From: an uncultured bacterium
GTDB lineage: Bacteria > Cyanobacteriota > Vampirovibrionia > Gastranaerophilales > Gastranaerophilaceae
DNA length: 64,000 nt
Direction: 5' to 3'
Assembly: GCA_902462155.1 (NCBI GenBank)
Contig: CABQAQ010000010.1
Span: 1 to 64,000 of the forward strand
This document shows positions 37,147 to 46,245 of this stretch, piece after piece. A model generated the notes under the pieces. The model saw only the letters and a list, made by a program, of their open reading frames with translations, searched no databases and was not told the DNA's origin. How positions within the stretch are numbered: the first letter of the stretch is position 1; each line of letters opens with the position of its first letter. The position numbers and the translations under genes were made by a program.

Positions 37147-37699
37147 TTTCACCTCGTTTGAATATATATTCTATATATAATAAACGTATTTATTATATAA
37201 AAACTTAATAATATTTAATAAATAATTTACAAAAATTAATAAGCATATAAAAATATGAAACGTAAGAACATAAGGTAAAAATGTGGATTTTCTTAAGTAA
37301 GAAGTAGGTATGGGAAAAATGTGATGGATTTATAAATTTTAAAAGATATAGGAATAAGTGTAAAATAGTGCAAAAGGCAAAAAGCATTTAAAAAATGAAA
37401 CTGTACCACTTGAATATGGAATTTTTAAACAGTTTTGACAGGTATTTTTTAAACACATAGGGTTTTTAGTTTTTTCGTATTATAACAGACACGAGCTATT
37501 GTCTTTTAAGAAACACAGTTAATTTTTAAATACAAAGAGCATTTTAGGCTTTTTCGTATTATAAGAGCCAATTTAAACTGTCCTGTCAAATAACAACAAC
37601 TTTTTCGTAAGATAATCGTAATTGGTGAAATGTGAGATATAAAACAAAAAAAAACTCCTTTGATAAAAATAAGGAGTTAAAATTCATTGTATATAGTTA
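37147..37699. other. Intergenic region with repeated TTTTTCGTA elements
   Basis: About 550 bases with no gene. Between 37430 and 37620 it carries three copies of a TTTTTCGTA element (starting 37471, 37550 and 37601; the first two extend to the 15-base TTTTTCGTATTATAA) and an inverted 9-base pair TTTGACAGG (37434-37442)/CCTGTCAAA (37582-37590). The first arm includes TTGACA, which could be a -35 box. The tRNA-Ile terminator occupies its right end. The repeats may mark regulatory sites or decayed DNA. Confidence 0.55.
37646..37678 (-). terminator. Terminator of tRNA-Ile
   Basis: AACTCCTT (37653-37660)/AAGGAGTT (37671-37678) with a 10-base loop; on the minus strand the stem is followed by a run of nine T. 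It lies 21 bases after the tRNA 3' end. Confidence 0.88.
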
Positions 37700-37776
37700 T
37701 GGTGGGCCATCCTGGACTCGAACCAGGGACCTCACCCTTATCAGGGGTGCGCTCTAGCCACCTGAGCTAATAGCCC
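37700..37776 (-). tRNA. tRNA-Ile (GAT anticodon)
   Basis: 77 bases including an encoded CCA (37702-37700). The acceptor stem GGGCTAT pairs with ATGGCCC (one T-G pair), the D-arm reads AGCTCAGGTGGCTAGAGC, the T-arm has GGTTCGAGTCC, and the anticodon GAT (37742-37740) sits in the loop CTGATAA. It reads AUC/AUU codons. It stands alone, not in an rRNA operon. Confidence 0.97.
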
Positions 37777-37790
37777 TTTAGATGTTTACA

Positions 37791-37819
37791 ATATTATCAT
37801 AGAAAAAATATTTAATCAA
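37791..37819 (-). promoter_or_regulatory. Promoter of tRNA-Ile
   Basis: On the minus strand, -35 TTGATT (37819-37814), 17-base spacer and -10 TAATAT (37796-37791), placing the start about eight bases before the mature tRNA. Confidence 0.6.
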
Positions 37820-37854
37820 GTATTTTTTAAGGGTATTACAAACAAGCTAAAAGT

Positions 37855-37917
37855 GTCATTTTAAACTTATTTTAGTGTCTTAAAAACTGTAAGGATCCAA
37901 AATAAGTTTAAAACGAC
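37855..37917. repeat. 19-base inverted repeat between pilC and tRNA-Ile
   Basis: GTCATTTTAAACTTATTTT (37855-37873) pairs with AAAATAAGTTTAAAACGAC (37899-37917) with one mismatch and a 25-base loop. It lies 45 bases after the pilC stop, so it may be its terminator, though the T-run is short. A sequence sharing 18 of 20 bases with the left arm occurs at about 57394. Confidence 0.7.
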
Positions 37918-37962
37918 AATTATAATTACCTTGTAAATATATTTTGTGTGAAATTATATTTT

Positions 37963-39183
37963 TTAAGTTTGATAAGATTGGAATAAAGGCATATATAGAG
38001 ATAAAGCTAAGAAAAGAACCATACAACCAATGAATATAAGCATAATCGGCTCAATAAGCTTGGTCATTGCATCAATAACTTTATCTAGCTCAGTATCAAT
38101 ATAATTAATACCTTGTTGAAGCATTTCTCCTAGTCGTCCGGATTGTTCTCCTATGGAAACAAGGAACAACATCATCTGAGGAATAACTTTAGTAGATTTA
38201 AGTGCAATACTTAAATGTTGACCTTCTTGAATACGCTTTGAAGATAATTGAATAGAATCTCTTAACTTGGAATTAGATAAAGTTAAATTAGATAAATACA
38301 AACAATCAATGATAGGTATACCGGCTTCATAAGCAACCTGTAGCACAGAGAAGAAATTTGTTAAATCAGCTAATTTTAACAGATCCCCAACAATAGGTAT
38401 TCTTAAAACTAATCTATCTACGACCCTACGAGAAGACTCATACTTAAAAGTATAATAAATACATAAAACAGAAGCTATAAGAGTAACCGGAAGAACAACC
38501 CAATATTGATTAAGGAAGTCACCCATATCCATACATATTTTTGTATAAATAGGTAAATCTTTACCCATAGTAGAGAACATATCTTTAAAACAAGGGAATA
38601 CAAACATAATCATAATAAGGAATGCAGCTATAGCTAATACTATAACAAATACAGGATAAATTAATGCACCAAAAACACGTCCTTTTATTTGAGATTGTTT
38701 ATATAAAAGTTCACTTAATCGTCCTAGAGTTTTTTCCATTTCTCCTGAATCTTCACCGGCTTTTGTAAGACCTATATATACTTGTCCAAAAATATGAGGA
38801 TACTTAGCTATAGTATCAGAATAAGTAGATCCGGCTAAGATCTGTGATTTGACCTCACCTGCTACAGCCCTTATACGTGGACTATCAGCATCATTTTCTA
38901 AGAATATTAATGATTCTATAACAGATACACCGGATTGAGTCAAAATTTTGAACGTTTGAGTAAAATCTATTTTCTCCTTTAATGATAAGGGTTTTAATTT
39001 TCCAGCCTTTATTTTATTAGGATTACTCTGAGATGGATTGATCTCCTTTATTTCTATTGGAATAAAGCCAAGATTACGTACTTCTGTTCTAGCCTCTTTC
39101 AAATTTGTGGCATTAACCTTACCTGTAACAATACTTTGCCCATTTTCTTTTTTCTGGATTGCTTTATAATTAAAAATTCCCAT
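37963..39183 (-). CDS. pilC: Type IV pilus / type II secretion inner-membrane platform protein (PilC/GspF)
   Basis: Polytopic core protein that couples the assembly ATPase to pilin extrusion. Two T2SSF domains are seen (about 70-190 and 270-395): FTQTFKILTQSGVSVIESL with GEDSGEMEKTLGRLSELL, then FFSVLQVAYEAGIPIIDCL with GEQSGRLGEMLQQG. Three membrane helices (about 170-195, 220-240, 380-400). The N-terminal 50 residues hold the typical F.Y.A....G....G pattern. 406 residues is normal. It follows the ATPase gene by 20 bases in a four-gene cluster. Pilus versus secretion role cannot be decided from this protein alone. Confidence 0.95.
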   Translation of the reverse strand: MGIFNYKAIQKKENGQSIVTGKVNATNLKEARTEVRNLGFIPIEIKEINPSQSNPNKIKAGKLKPLSLKEKIDFTQTFKILTQSGVSVIESLIFLENDADSPRIRAVAGEVKSQILAGSTYSDTIAKYPHIFGQVYIGLTKAGEDSGEMEKTLGRLSELLYKQSQIKGRVFGALIYPVFVIVLAIAAFLIMIMFVFPCFKDMFSTMGKDLPIYTKICMDMGDFLNQYWVVLPVTLIASVLCIYYTFKYESSRRVVDRLVLRIPIVGDLLKLADLTNFFSVLQVAYEAGIPIIDCLYLSNLTLSNSKLRDSIQLSSKRIQEGQHLSIALKSTKVIPQMMLFLVSIGEQSGRLGEMLQQGINYIDTELDKVIDAMTKLIEPIMLIFIGCMVLFLALSLYMPLFQSYQT

Positions 39184-39203
39184 AAAATTTATTCCTAGTT
39201 AAA

Positions 39204-41342
39204 TTAATCGTTTACTGGTCCAAGAACACGTATATACTCATTTATTGTTGTGTCCCCATTAATAAGATGTCTAAAACAAGCTTCTCTTAAAGTTGTCATA
39301 CCATTCTGTATAGCTTTTTCTTCTATATCTAGTTCAAGAGCATTACCGGCTATCATTTTCTTTATTTCTTTTGTAACTTGGAATACCTCGTAAAGTCCTA
39401 TACGACCTTGATACCCCTCATTTTTACAATTGACACATCCTTTAGCTCTATAGATAGTTTGCTCCATAAATTTCTCATAGTCATTTTTATTTTTTAACAT
39501 TACAACTTGTTTAGCTTCTTCAATAGAAGGGTGATAAGGTTCTCTACAATGTGGACATAATTTTCTTACAAGTCTTTGAGCAATTACTCCTGTAAGAGAA
39601 GATGCAACAAGGTAATCTTTTGCGCCCATTTCTACAAGTCTTGTTACAGTAGCAACAGCAGAGTTTGTATGGACTGTACTTAATACTAAGTGTCCGGTTT
39701 GCGCAGCTGCAATAGCTGTTTCTAAAGTTTCGTAATCTCTTATCTCACCTATCATAATAATATCAGGGTCTTGTCTTAAGATAGCTTTCATACAAGAGGC
39801 AAACGTTATATCAGCTTTTACGTTGATTTGACTTTGATTTAATCCCTCGATCTTTATTTCTACCGGATCTTCTATTGTTGTTATATTTACAGTACTATCA
39901 TTTATACTCTTCATTAAAGAATATAATGTTGTAGTTTTACCACTACCTGTAGGACCTGAGGCTAATATTATACCGTTTGGAGCCGCTATCATATTATATA
40001 CTTTTTTCAAATCTTCATTAGAAGCACCTACAAGTTTAATATTTTTATCATTCGCATTTATAGTTACAGCTGGCGCTAAAACCCGAATTACAACTTTTTC
40101 TCTACCATTTACCGGTAAAGTATTTATACGAAAATCATAAGAAACTTTCTTATATTTTATAGAGAAAGTTCCATCTTGAGGCCTTCTATGTTCTGCTATA
40201 TTCATTTTTGCTAATACTTTGAATCTCGTAATAATAGCATTCTCTACTTTAGGTGGTAATTTTAATACTTCTTTTAATATTCCATCTATTCTGAATCTAA
40301 CAATATAATTATTAAGACGTGGCTCTATATGAATATCACTAGCCTTTGCATTTATAGCATCTTGGATAATCTGATTATTAAATTTTGCAACGGATCCTGT
40401 GGATTCTTGAATTTCTCTTTCAATTAAAGAAGATAACGATTCTTCAACTTCAAAATCCTCAGTTTCTGCTTCCATTTGCTTCATGATATCTAAGGTGTTT
40501 TCAATATCATTTTCATCATCATCATCTTCTTCTCTTTCTACTTCTCTTCCTTTTTCATCTTTGAAATAATGAGAGAATACACTACAGAACTCTATATGTG
40601 TAATTAGATTAATGACAGGTTTTTGTCCTGTCATATAAACTACTTCATTTATAGATTTTTTATCACTTGGATTTACCATTCCAAGTATTAAAGTTTTACC
40701 ATCAGAACTTATAGGTATAATTTTATGTGATTTAATAAAATCTTCCGGTAACAATTTTAAAGCTTTAAGATCAATTTTTAAATTATCAGCGTGAAGATAT
40801 TCTCTTCCTTGTTGAGCAGATAAAAATGCTCTTAGTTGATCAAGAGTAATATAACCCTTCTGTACAAGAACTGATCCTATTGGAACAGAAGCACTTTTTG
40901 CTTCTACCAGACACTCATTTAATATTTCATCATTTATTAAATCAGCATCTTTAAGCATTTCACCTAAACGCTTACGTTCTGTATTCTTTATTACAACTAC
41001 ATTCTTATTTCCTGCAACAATAAGGTCTTTTTTGGGAACAATATTATTTTTACTACCATCTTGATCCTGTTGTTTGAATTTTGATTTATATTCATTAATC
41101 AAATTTTCTATAATAGTTTCATTAATAGGTATAAAATTATATTGAGTATCTTTTAATACTTTTTTTAAATAATCGTTAATATCTGTATTTTGAGTCTTAT
41201 TTTCTGCGATTGCTATATAAAATATATTGTTTTTTAAACATAAAGGTAATATTTTATATAGCAATGCTTTTTCATAAGTCAATATTTTTAAAGAATTTAA
41301 ATCGATACTATTTTTAATTTTATCATTTATTTCAGTAGCCAT
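39204..41342 (-). CDS. pilB: Assembly ATPase PilB/GspE with MshEN (c-di-GMP-binding-like) domain
   Basis: Hexameric ATPase powering pilus or pseudopilus assembly. The C-terminal motor has Walker A GPTGSGKTTTLYSLMK (about 461-476), Asp box ITTIEDPVEI, Walker B DPDIIMIGEIRD, the His box LVLSTVHTNS, and a four-Cys zinc site (CPHC near 597, CVNC near 638). Residues 126-260 form an MshEN domain: RLGEMLKDADLINDEIL and PIGSVLVQKGYITLDQLRAFLSAQ (broken here), the repeated motifs that bind cyclic di-GMP in MshE and PilB relatives. An extra N-terminal domain (1-110) precedes it. 712 residues is long for the family (about 570). Confidence 0.95.
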   Translation of the reverse strand: MATEINDKIKNSIDLNSLKILTYEKALLYKILPLCLKNNIFYIAIAENKTQNTDINDYLKKVLKDTQYNFIPINETIIENLINEYKSKFKQQDQDGSKNNIVPKKDLIVAGNKNVVVIKNTERKRLGEMLKDADLINDEILNECLVEAKSASVPIGSVLVQKGYITLDQLRAFLSAQQGREYLHADNLKIDLKALKLLPEDFIKSHKIIPISSDGKTLILGMVNPSDKKSINEVVYMTGQKPVINLITHIEFCSVFSHYFKDEKGREVEREEDDDDENDIENTLDIMKQMEAETEDFEVEESLSSLIEREIQESTGSVAKFNNQIIQDAINAKASDIHIEPRLNNYIVRFRIDGILKEVLKLPPKVENAIITRFKVLAKMNIAEHRRPQDGTFSIKYKKVSYDFRINTLPVNGREKVVIRVLAPAVTINANDKNIKLVGASNEDLKKVYNMIAAPNGIILASGPTGSGKTTTLYSLMKSINDSTVNITTIEDPVEIKIEGLNQSQINVKADITFASCMKAILRQDPDIIMIGEIRDYETLETAIAAAQTGHLVLSTVHTNSAVATVTRLVEMGAKDYLVASSLTGVIAQRLVRKLCPHCREPYHPSIEEAKQVVMLKNKNDYEKFMEQTIYRAKGCVNCKNEGYQGRIGLYEVFQVTKEIKKMIAGNALELDIEEKAIQNGMTTLREACFRHLINGDTTINEYIRVLGPVND

Positions 41343-41351
41343 AATATTTTA

Positions 41352-43307
41352 TTATAAATCCAAATTTGTACTTTCTTCAACATCTTGTATTATGCGTGGT
41401 GTAAGAGTAATTACAAGTTCTGTTTTCCCTTTTGATTTGTTACTAGTTCTGAAGAAGAATCCTATTATAGGTATATCTCCTAATATAGGTGGTTTAGATA
41501 CTTCTTGTGTTTCATTTTCTTGTAATAAGCCACCTAATACAAGAGTTTCTCCATCTTTTATTCTTACATTTTTTAAATCCAGATTACGTCTTTGTAGCAA
41601 TGTAGCAGCTAGATATTGATTACCATCCGGACCTATATCATTAATTTGATTTTTTATAGTAGCATACATTGGCTTTAAGTTTAGCGAAACATAACCATTT
41701 GGGCTTATGAATGGTAACATGACTATTTTCATACCATTATCATTACCTATTTCATAAGTTCTTTGAGTAGCTCCATAAGTACCTACAGCACCTGATTGTA
41801 ACACCTGTGCTTGTACTGATTTTACATAATCTGATGATAAATCAATAGTAGAAGTCTGACCATTTGTAACTAAAATTTTAGGATTAGCTAAAACACGACC
41901 CTTTTTATTCTTTATTAAATAAGAAAGATTTTGAGAAACTAAAGAAGAGCTTCCAACCCAAGGGAAAAATGTATCAGACTTAATATTATTTAAATAATCG
42001 CCTAAAGTATTTGCACTACCACTCCAAAATAAAGGGTAATCAGCATTAGTTTTAAAACCATCTCCACCTATACTTCCCATAAAGCTTTTACTATAAATAT
42101 TGAAAGAATTAGAAAATTCCTTTGAGCCTTCTTCTGTTAATTCTACAATGGACATTTCTATAAATGCTTGAGCTTGTTTTTTATCGTTTTCTTTAATAAA
42201 ATCTCTTACCATTTCGATCTGATAATCTGAACCACCTATCATATTTATAGTTCCTAGTTGTGGGTGGAAAATTATTGTAAGTCCGGTATCTTCATAGGAT
42301 ATTAAAGTTTTATCTTTATCATCTTTACTATCACCACCAAATTTACCTAAATTATCACCTTTTATTTGGCAAGCAACAATACCACCACCAAGTACTATAT
42401 CAGGTAAAAATGCTTGTGAATCACTCTGTTGACCAATCTGACCCATAGTTGTCTGTTGACCTTGTTGTTTTTGTTTATTAGCTTCACTTGCAGTATTTGT
42501 TCCTCTTTCAGCATCATCAACTGTTTTAAATGATGAAAATTGACTTTTATCTGATTCTGCATTTTTTGATACGCTAAGGAACAATGATTCGCATATTAAA
42601 CGAGCCATTTCTTTTGGTGTTGTGTGGTTAACTGTAAAAGTTGTAGATTTTGGTTTTTTATCTAATAAGTTTACTACTTTTACAGCCATCTGGTAATCTT
42701 TGTCTGTACCAAAAATCATAATCTCGTTCTGTTTTGGATTTGTTACTGCTACATCAGAATTTGATAATCCCGGTTTAGCTATTCCGAAAATATTTTTATT
42801 CAAAAAATTTGCAACTTTTGTTGCATTTGCATATTTTACAGGAATTATATTTATATTCTGTTTTGATACATTTAATTTTTTTGCAGCTTCATTTGACATT
42901 ACAAGTAGAGTATTATTCTCTACTACATAAGATAGCTCGTTCATTTCTGTAATCATTTTTAAGGCATTACTTAATGTTACATTTACTAAATCAAGAGTAA
43001 CCGTTCCGGTTACAGAACTATGAAATACTACATTTAAACCTGCTTTATCGGCAAACATTCTTAATACTTGTTTTACATCAGAATCTCTTAAGCTTACACT
43101 AATTAGTTGATTCCCGTTTTTAATTGATACTACATTGTCATTTAACCTGATTTTATTATATCCGGCAGAATTGTTACTAAATTGAGATCCAGTTGCAGCT
43201 TTTAAGCTACCCTTTATTGGAGCTCCTATACTGCTATTTGATAATAATCCTACCGCACATAATATTAATGTTATTGATAATGCGTTTTTTAACTTAACTC
43301 TTCTCAT
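41352..43307 (-). CDS. pilQ: Secretin (PilQ/GspD family)
   Basis: Outer-membrane channel of the pilus or secretion machine. Signal peptide about 1-29 (ALSITLILCAVGLLSNSSIG). Residues 70-145 form an STN-like domain (VSLRDSDVKQVLRMFADKAG, NVVFHSSVTGTVTLDLVNV), then N1-type repeats (INIIPVKYANATKVANFLN; FTVNHTTPKEMARLICESL). The secretin domain covers about 375-645, with AFIEMSIVELTEEGSKEF, VLVLGGLLQENET-type block (here TLVLGGLLQENETQEVSKP) and VITLTPRIIQD at the end. 651 residues. AGGAG precedes the ATG. A Gln-rich insert lies near 250-300. Confidence 0.93.
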   Translation of the reverse strand: MRRVKLKNALSITLILCAVGLLSNSSIGAPIKGSLKAATGSQFSNNSAGYNKIRLNDNVVSIKNGNQLISVSLRDSDVKQVLRMFADKAGLNVVFHSSVTGTVTLDLVNVTLSNALKMITEMNELSYVVENNTLLVMSNEAAKKLNVSKQNINIIPVKYANATKVANFLNKNIFGIAKPGLSNSDVAVTNPKQNEIMIFGTDKDYQMAVKVVNLLDKKPKSTTFTVNHTTPKEMARLICESLFLSVSKNAESDKSQFSSFKTVDDAERGTNTASEANKQKQQGQQTTMGQIGQQSDSQAFLPDIVLGGGIVACQIKGDNLGKFGGDSKDDKDKTLISYEDTGLTIIFHPQLGTINMIGGSDYQIEMVRDFIKENDKKQAQAFIEMSIVELTEEGSKEFSNSFNIYSKSFMGSIGGDGFKTNADYPLFWSGSANTLGDYLNNIKSDTFFPWVGSSSLVSQNLSYLIKNKKGRVLANPKILVTNGQTSTIDLSSDYVKSVQAQVLQSGAVGTYGATQRTYEIGNDNGMKIVMLPFISPNGYVSLNLKPMYATIKNQINDIGPDGNQYLAATLLQRRNLDLKNVRIKDGETLVLGGLLQENETQEVSKPPILGDIPIIGFFFRTSNKSKGKTELVITLTPRIIQDVEESTNLDL

Positions 43308-43336
43308 TTTATAACTACTCCTACAGTTTATTAATT

Positions 43337-44335
43337 TTAATTGTTACTATTCATTTTAATTACTTTTTGTCCACGTGTATATTTACCGCCAAATCTATTC
43401 TGCAGATTATTTGTTGCAGCTTCATTAAAATGAATACCTTCATCTCCAATAGCTTGGCCGACACTTACTCTATATATATTAGTACCATATTTTACTATTA
43501 CTTTATCTTGTGTAATATTTGTTATAAGATAACCGTTTATTCTATCGCCTTTACGTACAAGTTGATCTTTTCCGGATAGATTTATTATTGCAGCAGGCAT
43601 CTCTCTATCGTATAGAATACCTGATACTGTTGTTTGTGTTAAGTTTGTTACTTCTTCTAGATTTTGTTCCGGAATATCAGGTTCAACTAGCTCATAACTT
43701 CCAACTACAGCGTTTGATTTTTCTAGTATTTGACTTGGAACAAATGGATTATTACGTTTTGCAAAACTTTCTTGCTTTGCAAAATCCGGATCTTTCATTT
43801 TTTCTTGTTCTGCTTTTTCGTCATAAACTACAACTTTTGCTATTTTATCATTAGTAGAATTATTTTTTTCAATCTCTTTAGATTCTTTGCCATCATTTGC
43901 TTTATTATAGTATTCTTCTGCTAGTTTTGCTGTATCTTCTTCTTCGTTAAAAACCATTTTCTGATCTTGAGGTAAATTATTTTCTTGTACCCTTTTCCCA
44001 TTTTGAACAAACATAAATATAGAAATTAACAATATTACTATAACTATTAACAGTGTTAATTTTTTTATATTATTAGTTCTTGACTCTTTATATTCTGTAT
44101 CTTCTTCTAAACTATTGATTTCTTGTTCATCATAATCGCTAATACTATCATCATTAAAAATGAGATCATCATTATCAGCAGTATTATCAGTATCATTATT
44201 ATTTGTGTATTCTTCTATCAGATCATTTTCTTGAGAATAATAATTTTCTTCTTCAGTTTGAATATTTTTTTCATTCATAACATTTATTATCCCTTCATCA
44301 TTCCGTTTAGCTTCTTCATTTTGGATATTATCCAT
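43337..44335 (-). CDS. Bitopic inner-membrane protein with PilP/GspC-like C-terminal domain
   Basis: 332 residues. The first 100 residues are extremely acidic and Asn-rich (probably cytoplasmic and disordered), followed by one membrane helix at about 93-111 (LTLLIVIVILLISIFMFV). The C-terminal domain at 225-320 reads VSGILYDREMPAAIINLSG, VRKGDRINGYLITNITQDKV and TNIYRVSVGQAIG, which is the beta-domain pattern of PilP and the GspC homology region that docks on the secretin. First gene of the cluster, 29 bases before the secretin. No PilM, PilN or PilO homologue lies in this window. Confidence 0.8.
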   Translation of the reverse strand: MDNIQNEEAKRNDEGIINVMNEKNIQTEEENYYSQENDLIEEYTNNNDTDNTADNDDLIFNDDSISDYDEQEINSLEEDTEYKESRTNNIKKLTLLIVIVILLISIFMFVQNGKRVQENNLPQDQKMVFNEEEDTAKLAEEYYNKANDGKESKEIEKNNSTNDKIAKVVVYDEKAEQEKMKDPDFAKQESFAKRNNPFVPSQILEKSNAVVGSYELVEPDIPEQNLEEVTNLTQTTVSGILYDREMPAAIINLSGKDQLVRKGDRINGYLITNITQDKVIVKYGTNIYRVSVGQAIGDEGIHFNEAATNNLQNRFGGKYTRGQKVIKMNSNN

Positions 44336-44443
44336 TCCACATTATTTAACCTTTTTTACTATTCTATTAATTTTAATTTATTTATCTTACTATAAAGATA
44401 CATTAAATATATCATATGTTCAAACTATTTTCACATTTTAATA

Positions 44444-44473
44444 TTGAACTAATCTTATATGTTTTTTTATTAT
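44444..44473 (+). promoter_or_regulatory. Promoter of the U32-family gene
   Basis: -35 TTGAAC (44444-44449), 18-base spacer and -10 TATTAT (44468-44473). The start would fall about five bases before the ATG at 44485, so the frame upstream of that ATG is not translated. Confidence 0.5.
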
Positions 44474-44484
44474 ATACTATTTTT

Positions 44485-46164
44485 ATGATAAATAAACTAT
44501 TTTTTATTTCTCCTATTAAATTACCTTCGGACATTGACTTCCTTGTTAGTAATTCCGGTTGTCGTCATTTTTACGTTTATTATGATAAGTTTTTAAACAA
44601 TAATTTTGAATACATCAAAGAGTTTATATTAAAAGCGCACAATTTGAATTCTTATATTTATGTAAATTTCAAACACGATATTAATGATAATGATATAAAA
44701 GATATTAAAAAATTTATTAATTATTTAAAAAAGACTGATATAGATGGAGTGTTTATAAACTCTTATTCTATACTTGAAATCATTAAGAATAAAAAGTATC
44801 CTTTTGAAATAATTATAGACTCTTATTTTGATATTCATAATCTCTGGGGGGTTGATTTTGTTAATACGTTTTATAAAGCGGATAAAATTATTCTAACAGA
44901 AGAGATTTATATGAAGAATATAGAGAAGATAAAGAAATATTCAAAAGCATCTTTAGCCATTGATGCTGATAATTTACCTTGGTGTATTTCTGATATAAAG
45001 GCTTCCGGGAATATTGACAGTGTTGTAATTAAAGGGAAATTTTCATCGGAGAAAGATATTCTTAATAGTATTTTATTTCTTGAGAATCTTATTAATAATC
45101 CAGAAGGTTTTAATTTTAAGATAAAAAAGTTACCATTTAAGCATATTCGCAAAAGTTATTATCAAACGAATCATTTTTCAGGCCAGATAATAAGTTCCGA
45201 GGGAGAGGATTTTAAATTCAGTAAGAATATAAGGCCTTTTCACTGGGAATTTAAAACTTCAAAATTGAGATCAAAAATAAATTATTCAACACTTCCTTTA
45301 AATAAAATTAATCTTAAATTATCAAGTCTTGATCAGATAGCGAATCTTCATAAATTCATTAACAGGGTTGGATTTAATCCTGTGTATTCTATAGAATATG
45401 GTGAAATAGTAAGTACTTTTGATTTAGCTAAGAAAAGTTTTAATGATATTATTAATTATGTTAAGAATTTTTGTTTTAAAAATAATATAAAATTACAACT
45501 AAGTACACCGAGAATACTTATAGAGCGGGATTTTGACAGGGTATTTGAATATGTAAAACTTTTATGTCTTAATCCTCCATATCCTGATTCAGTAGTAATA
45601 AATAATATAGGATATTTTTACGCATTTATTAATGATGCTGATTTAAAAGATATTAATATAGAGATAGGGGATGGGATTAATATACTTAATAGTTTATCAA
45701 TTAGTTGTTTAAGTGAATTACATAGTCTGTTGGCTGTTAATTTAGATTCATTTAAGGATATGAACAATTTAAAGTTATGTTTAAGTAAGGTAAATAAAAT
45801 AGTAAAGAATAAAAAATACACAATAGCAGGTAATATAAGGATTCCGACACTAGGTTTATGTCCGTTGAACAATGATTCTGCCATTGTATCAAGGTTGTCT
45901 TGTAAAGCACCTTGTCATCGTGGAAGTTTTGCAATAAACGATCCATATTTGGATAAGAGGTTTCCTTTTGTGGTAGATGGATTCTGCAGAATGCATATGT
46001 ACAGGGATCAAATTTTGGAAAACTATCAAGATATAGGTATTTTAGAAAAAATAGGTATAAACGAGTTTATAATTGATTTAAGTACATTGAATGGAAAATT
46101 TGTATCAAGTTTTCTTACAAAGTATTTAAACTACAAGTATAAAATTGAAAGTAAATTAAAGTAA
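44485..46164 (+). CDS. U32-family protein with two TIM-like halves
   Basis: 559 residues. The C-terminal half is U32-like (relatives: UbiU/UbiV, RlhA): TLGLCPLNNDSAIV, SCKAPCHRGSFAI and FPFVVDGFCRMHMYRDQIL give four cysteines, 459, 473, 477 and 501, the spacing of an Fe-S cluster. The N-terminal half (INKLFFISPIKLPSDIDFLV, RHFYVYYDKF) repeats the opening of a U32 barrel, so two barrels seem fused. The ATG at 44485 is preferred to one at 44416 because a promoter overlaps the upstream stretch and family members begin here. U32 proteins act in tRNA, rRNA or quinone hydroxylation; the substrate here is unknown. Confidence 0.75.
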   Translation: MINKLFFISPIKLPSDIDFLVSNSGCRHFYVYYDKFLNNNFEYIKEFILKAHNLNSYIYVNFKHDINDNDIKDIKKFINYLKKTDIDGVFINSYSILEIIKNKKYPFEIIIDSYFDIHNLWGVDFVNTFYKADKIILTEEIYMKNIEKIKKYSKASLAIDADNLPWCISDIKASGNIDSVVIKGKFSSEKDILNSILFLENLINNPEGFNFKIKKLPFKHIRKSYYQTNHFSGQIISSEGEDFKFSKNIRPFHWEFKTSKLRSKINYSTLPLNKINLKLSSLDQIANLHKFINRVGFNPVYSIEYGEIVSTFDLAKKSFNDIINYVKNFCFKNNIKLQLSTPRILIERDFDRVFEYVKLLCLNPPYPDSVVINNIGYFYAFINDADLKDINIEIGDGINILNSLSISCLSELHSLLAVNLDSFKDMNNLKLCLSKVNKIVKNKKYTIAGNIRIPTLGLCPLNNDSAIVSRLSCKAPCHRGSFAINDPYLDKRFPFVVDGFCRMHMYRDQILENYQDIGILEKIGINEFIIDLSTLNGKFVSSFLTKYLNYKYKIESKLK

Positions 46165-46190
46165 TAATTATGATTAGCGAATAAATATTA

Positions 46191-46224
46191 AGTTTTACTT
46201 TGAGTTTACTTTAAGTTTACTTTA
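46191..46224. repeat. Short tandem repeat of AGTTTACTTTA
   Basis: Two perfect 11-base units (46203-46213, 46214-46224) preceded by a degenerate 12-base unit, in the 81-base space between two convergent genes. Probably slippage; no function inferred. Confidence 0.75.
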
Positions 46225-46245
46225 AGGATTGTAGGAACTTTGATT

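Noticed and set aside
37471..37620. Possible CRISPR array from the repeated TTTTTCGTA element
   Set aside because: Only three copies, unequal spacing (79 and 51 bases), repeats too short, and no cas genes.
37855..37917. Inverted repeat as an attachment site beside tRNA-Ile
   Set aside because: No integrase gene nearby and no duplicate of the tRNA 3' end seen in the window.
44416..44484. N-terminal membrane helix of the U32-family protein
   Set aside because: A promoter-like -35/-10 pair lies inside this stretch and family members start at the later ATG; the helix is probably untranslated DNA read as protein.
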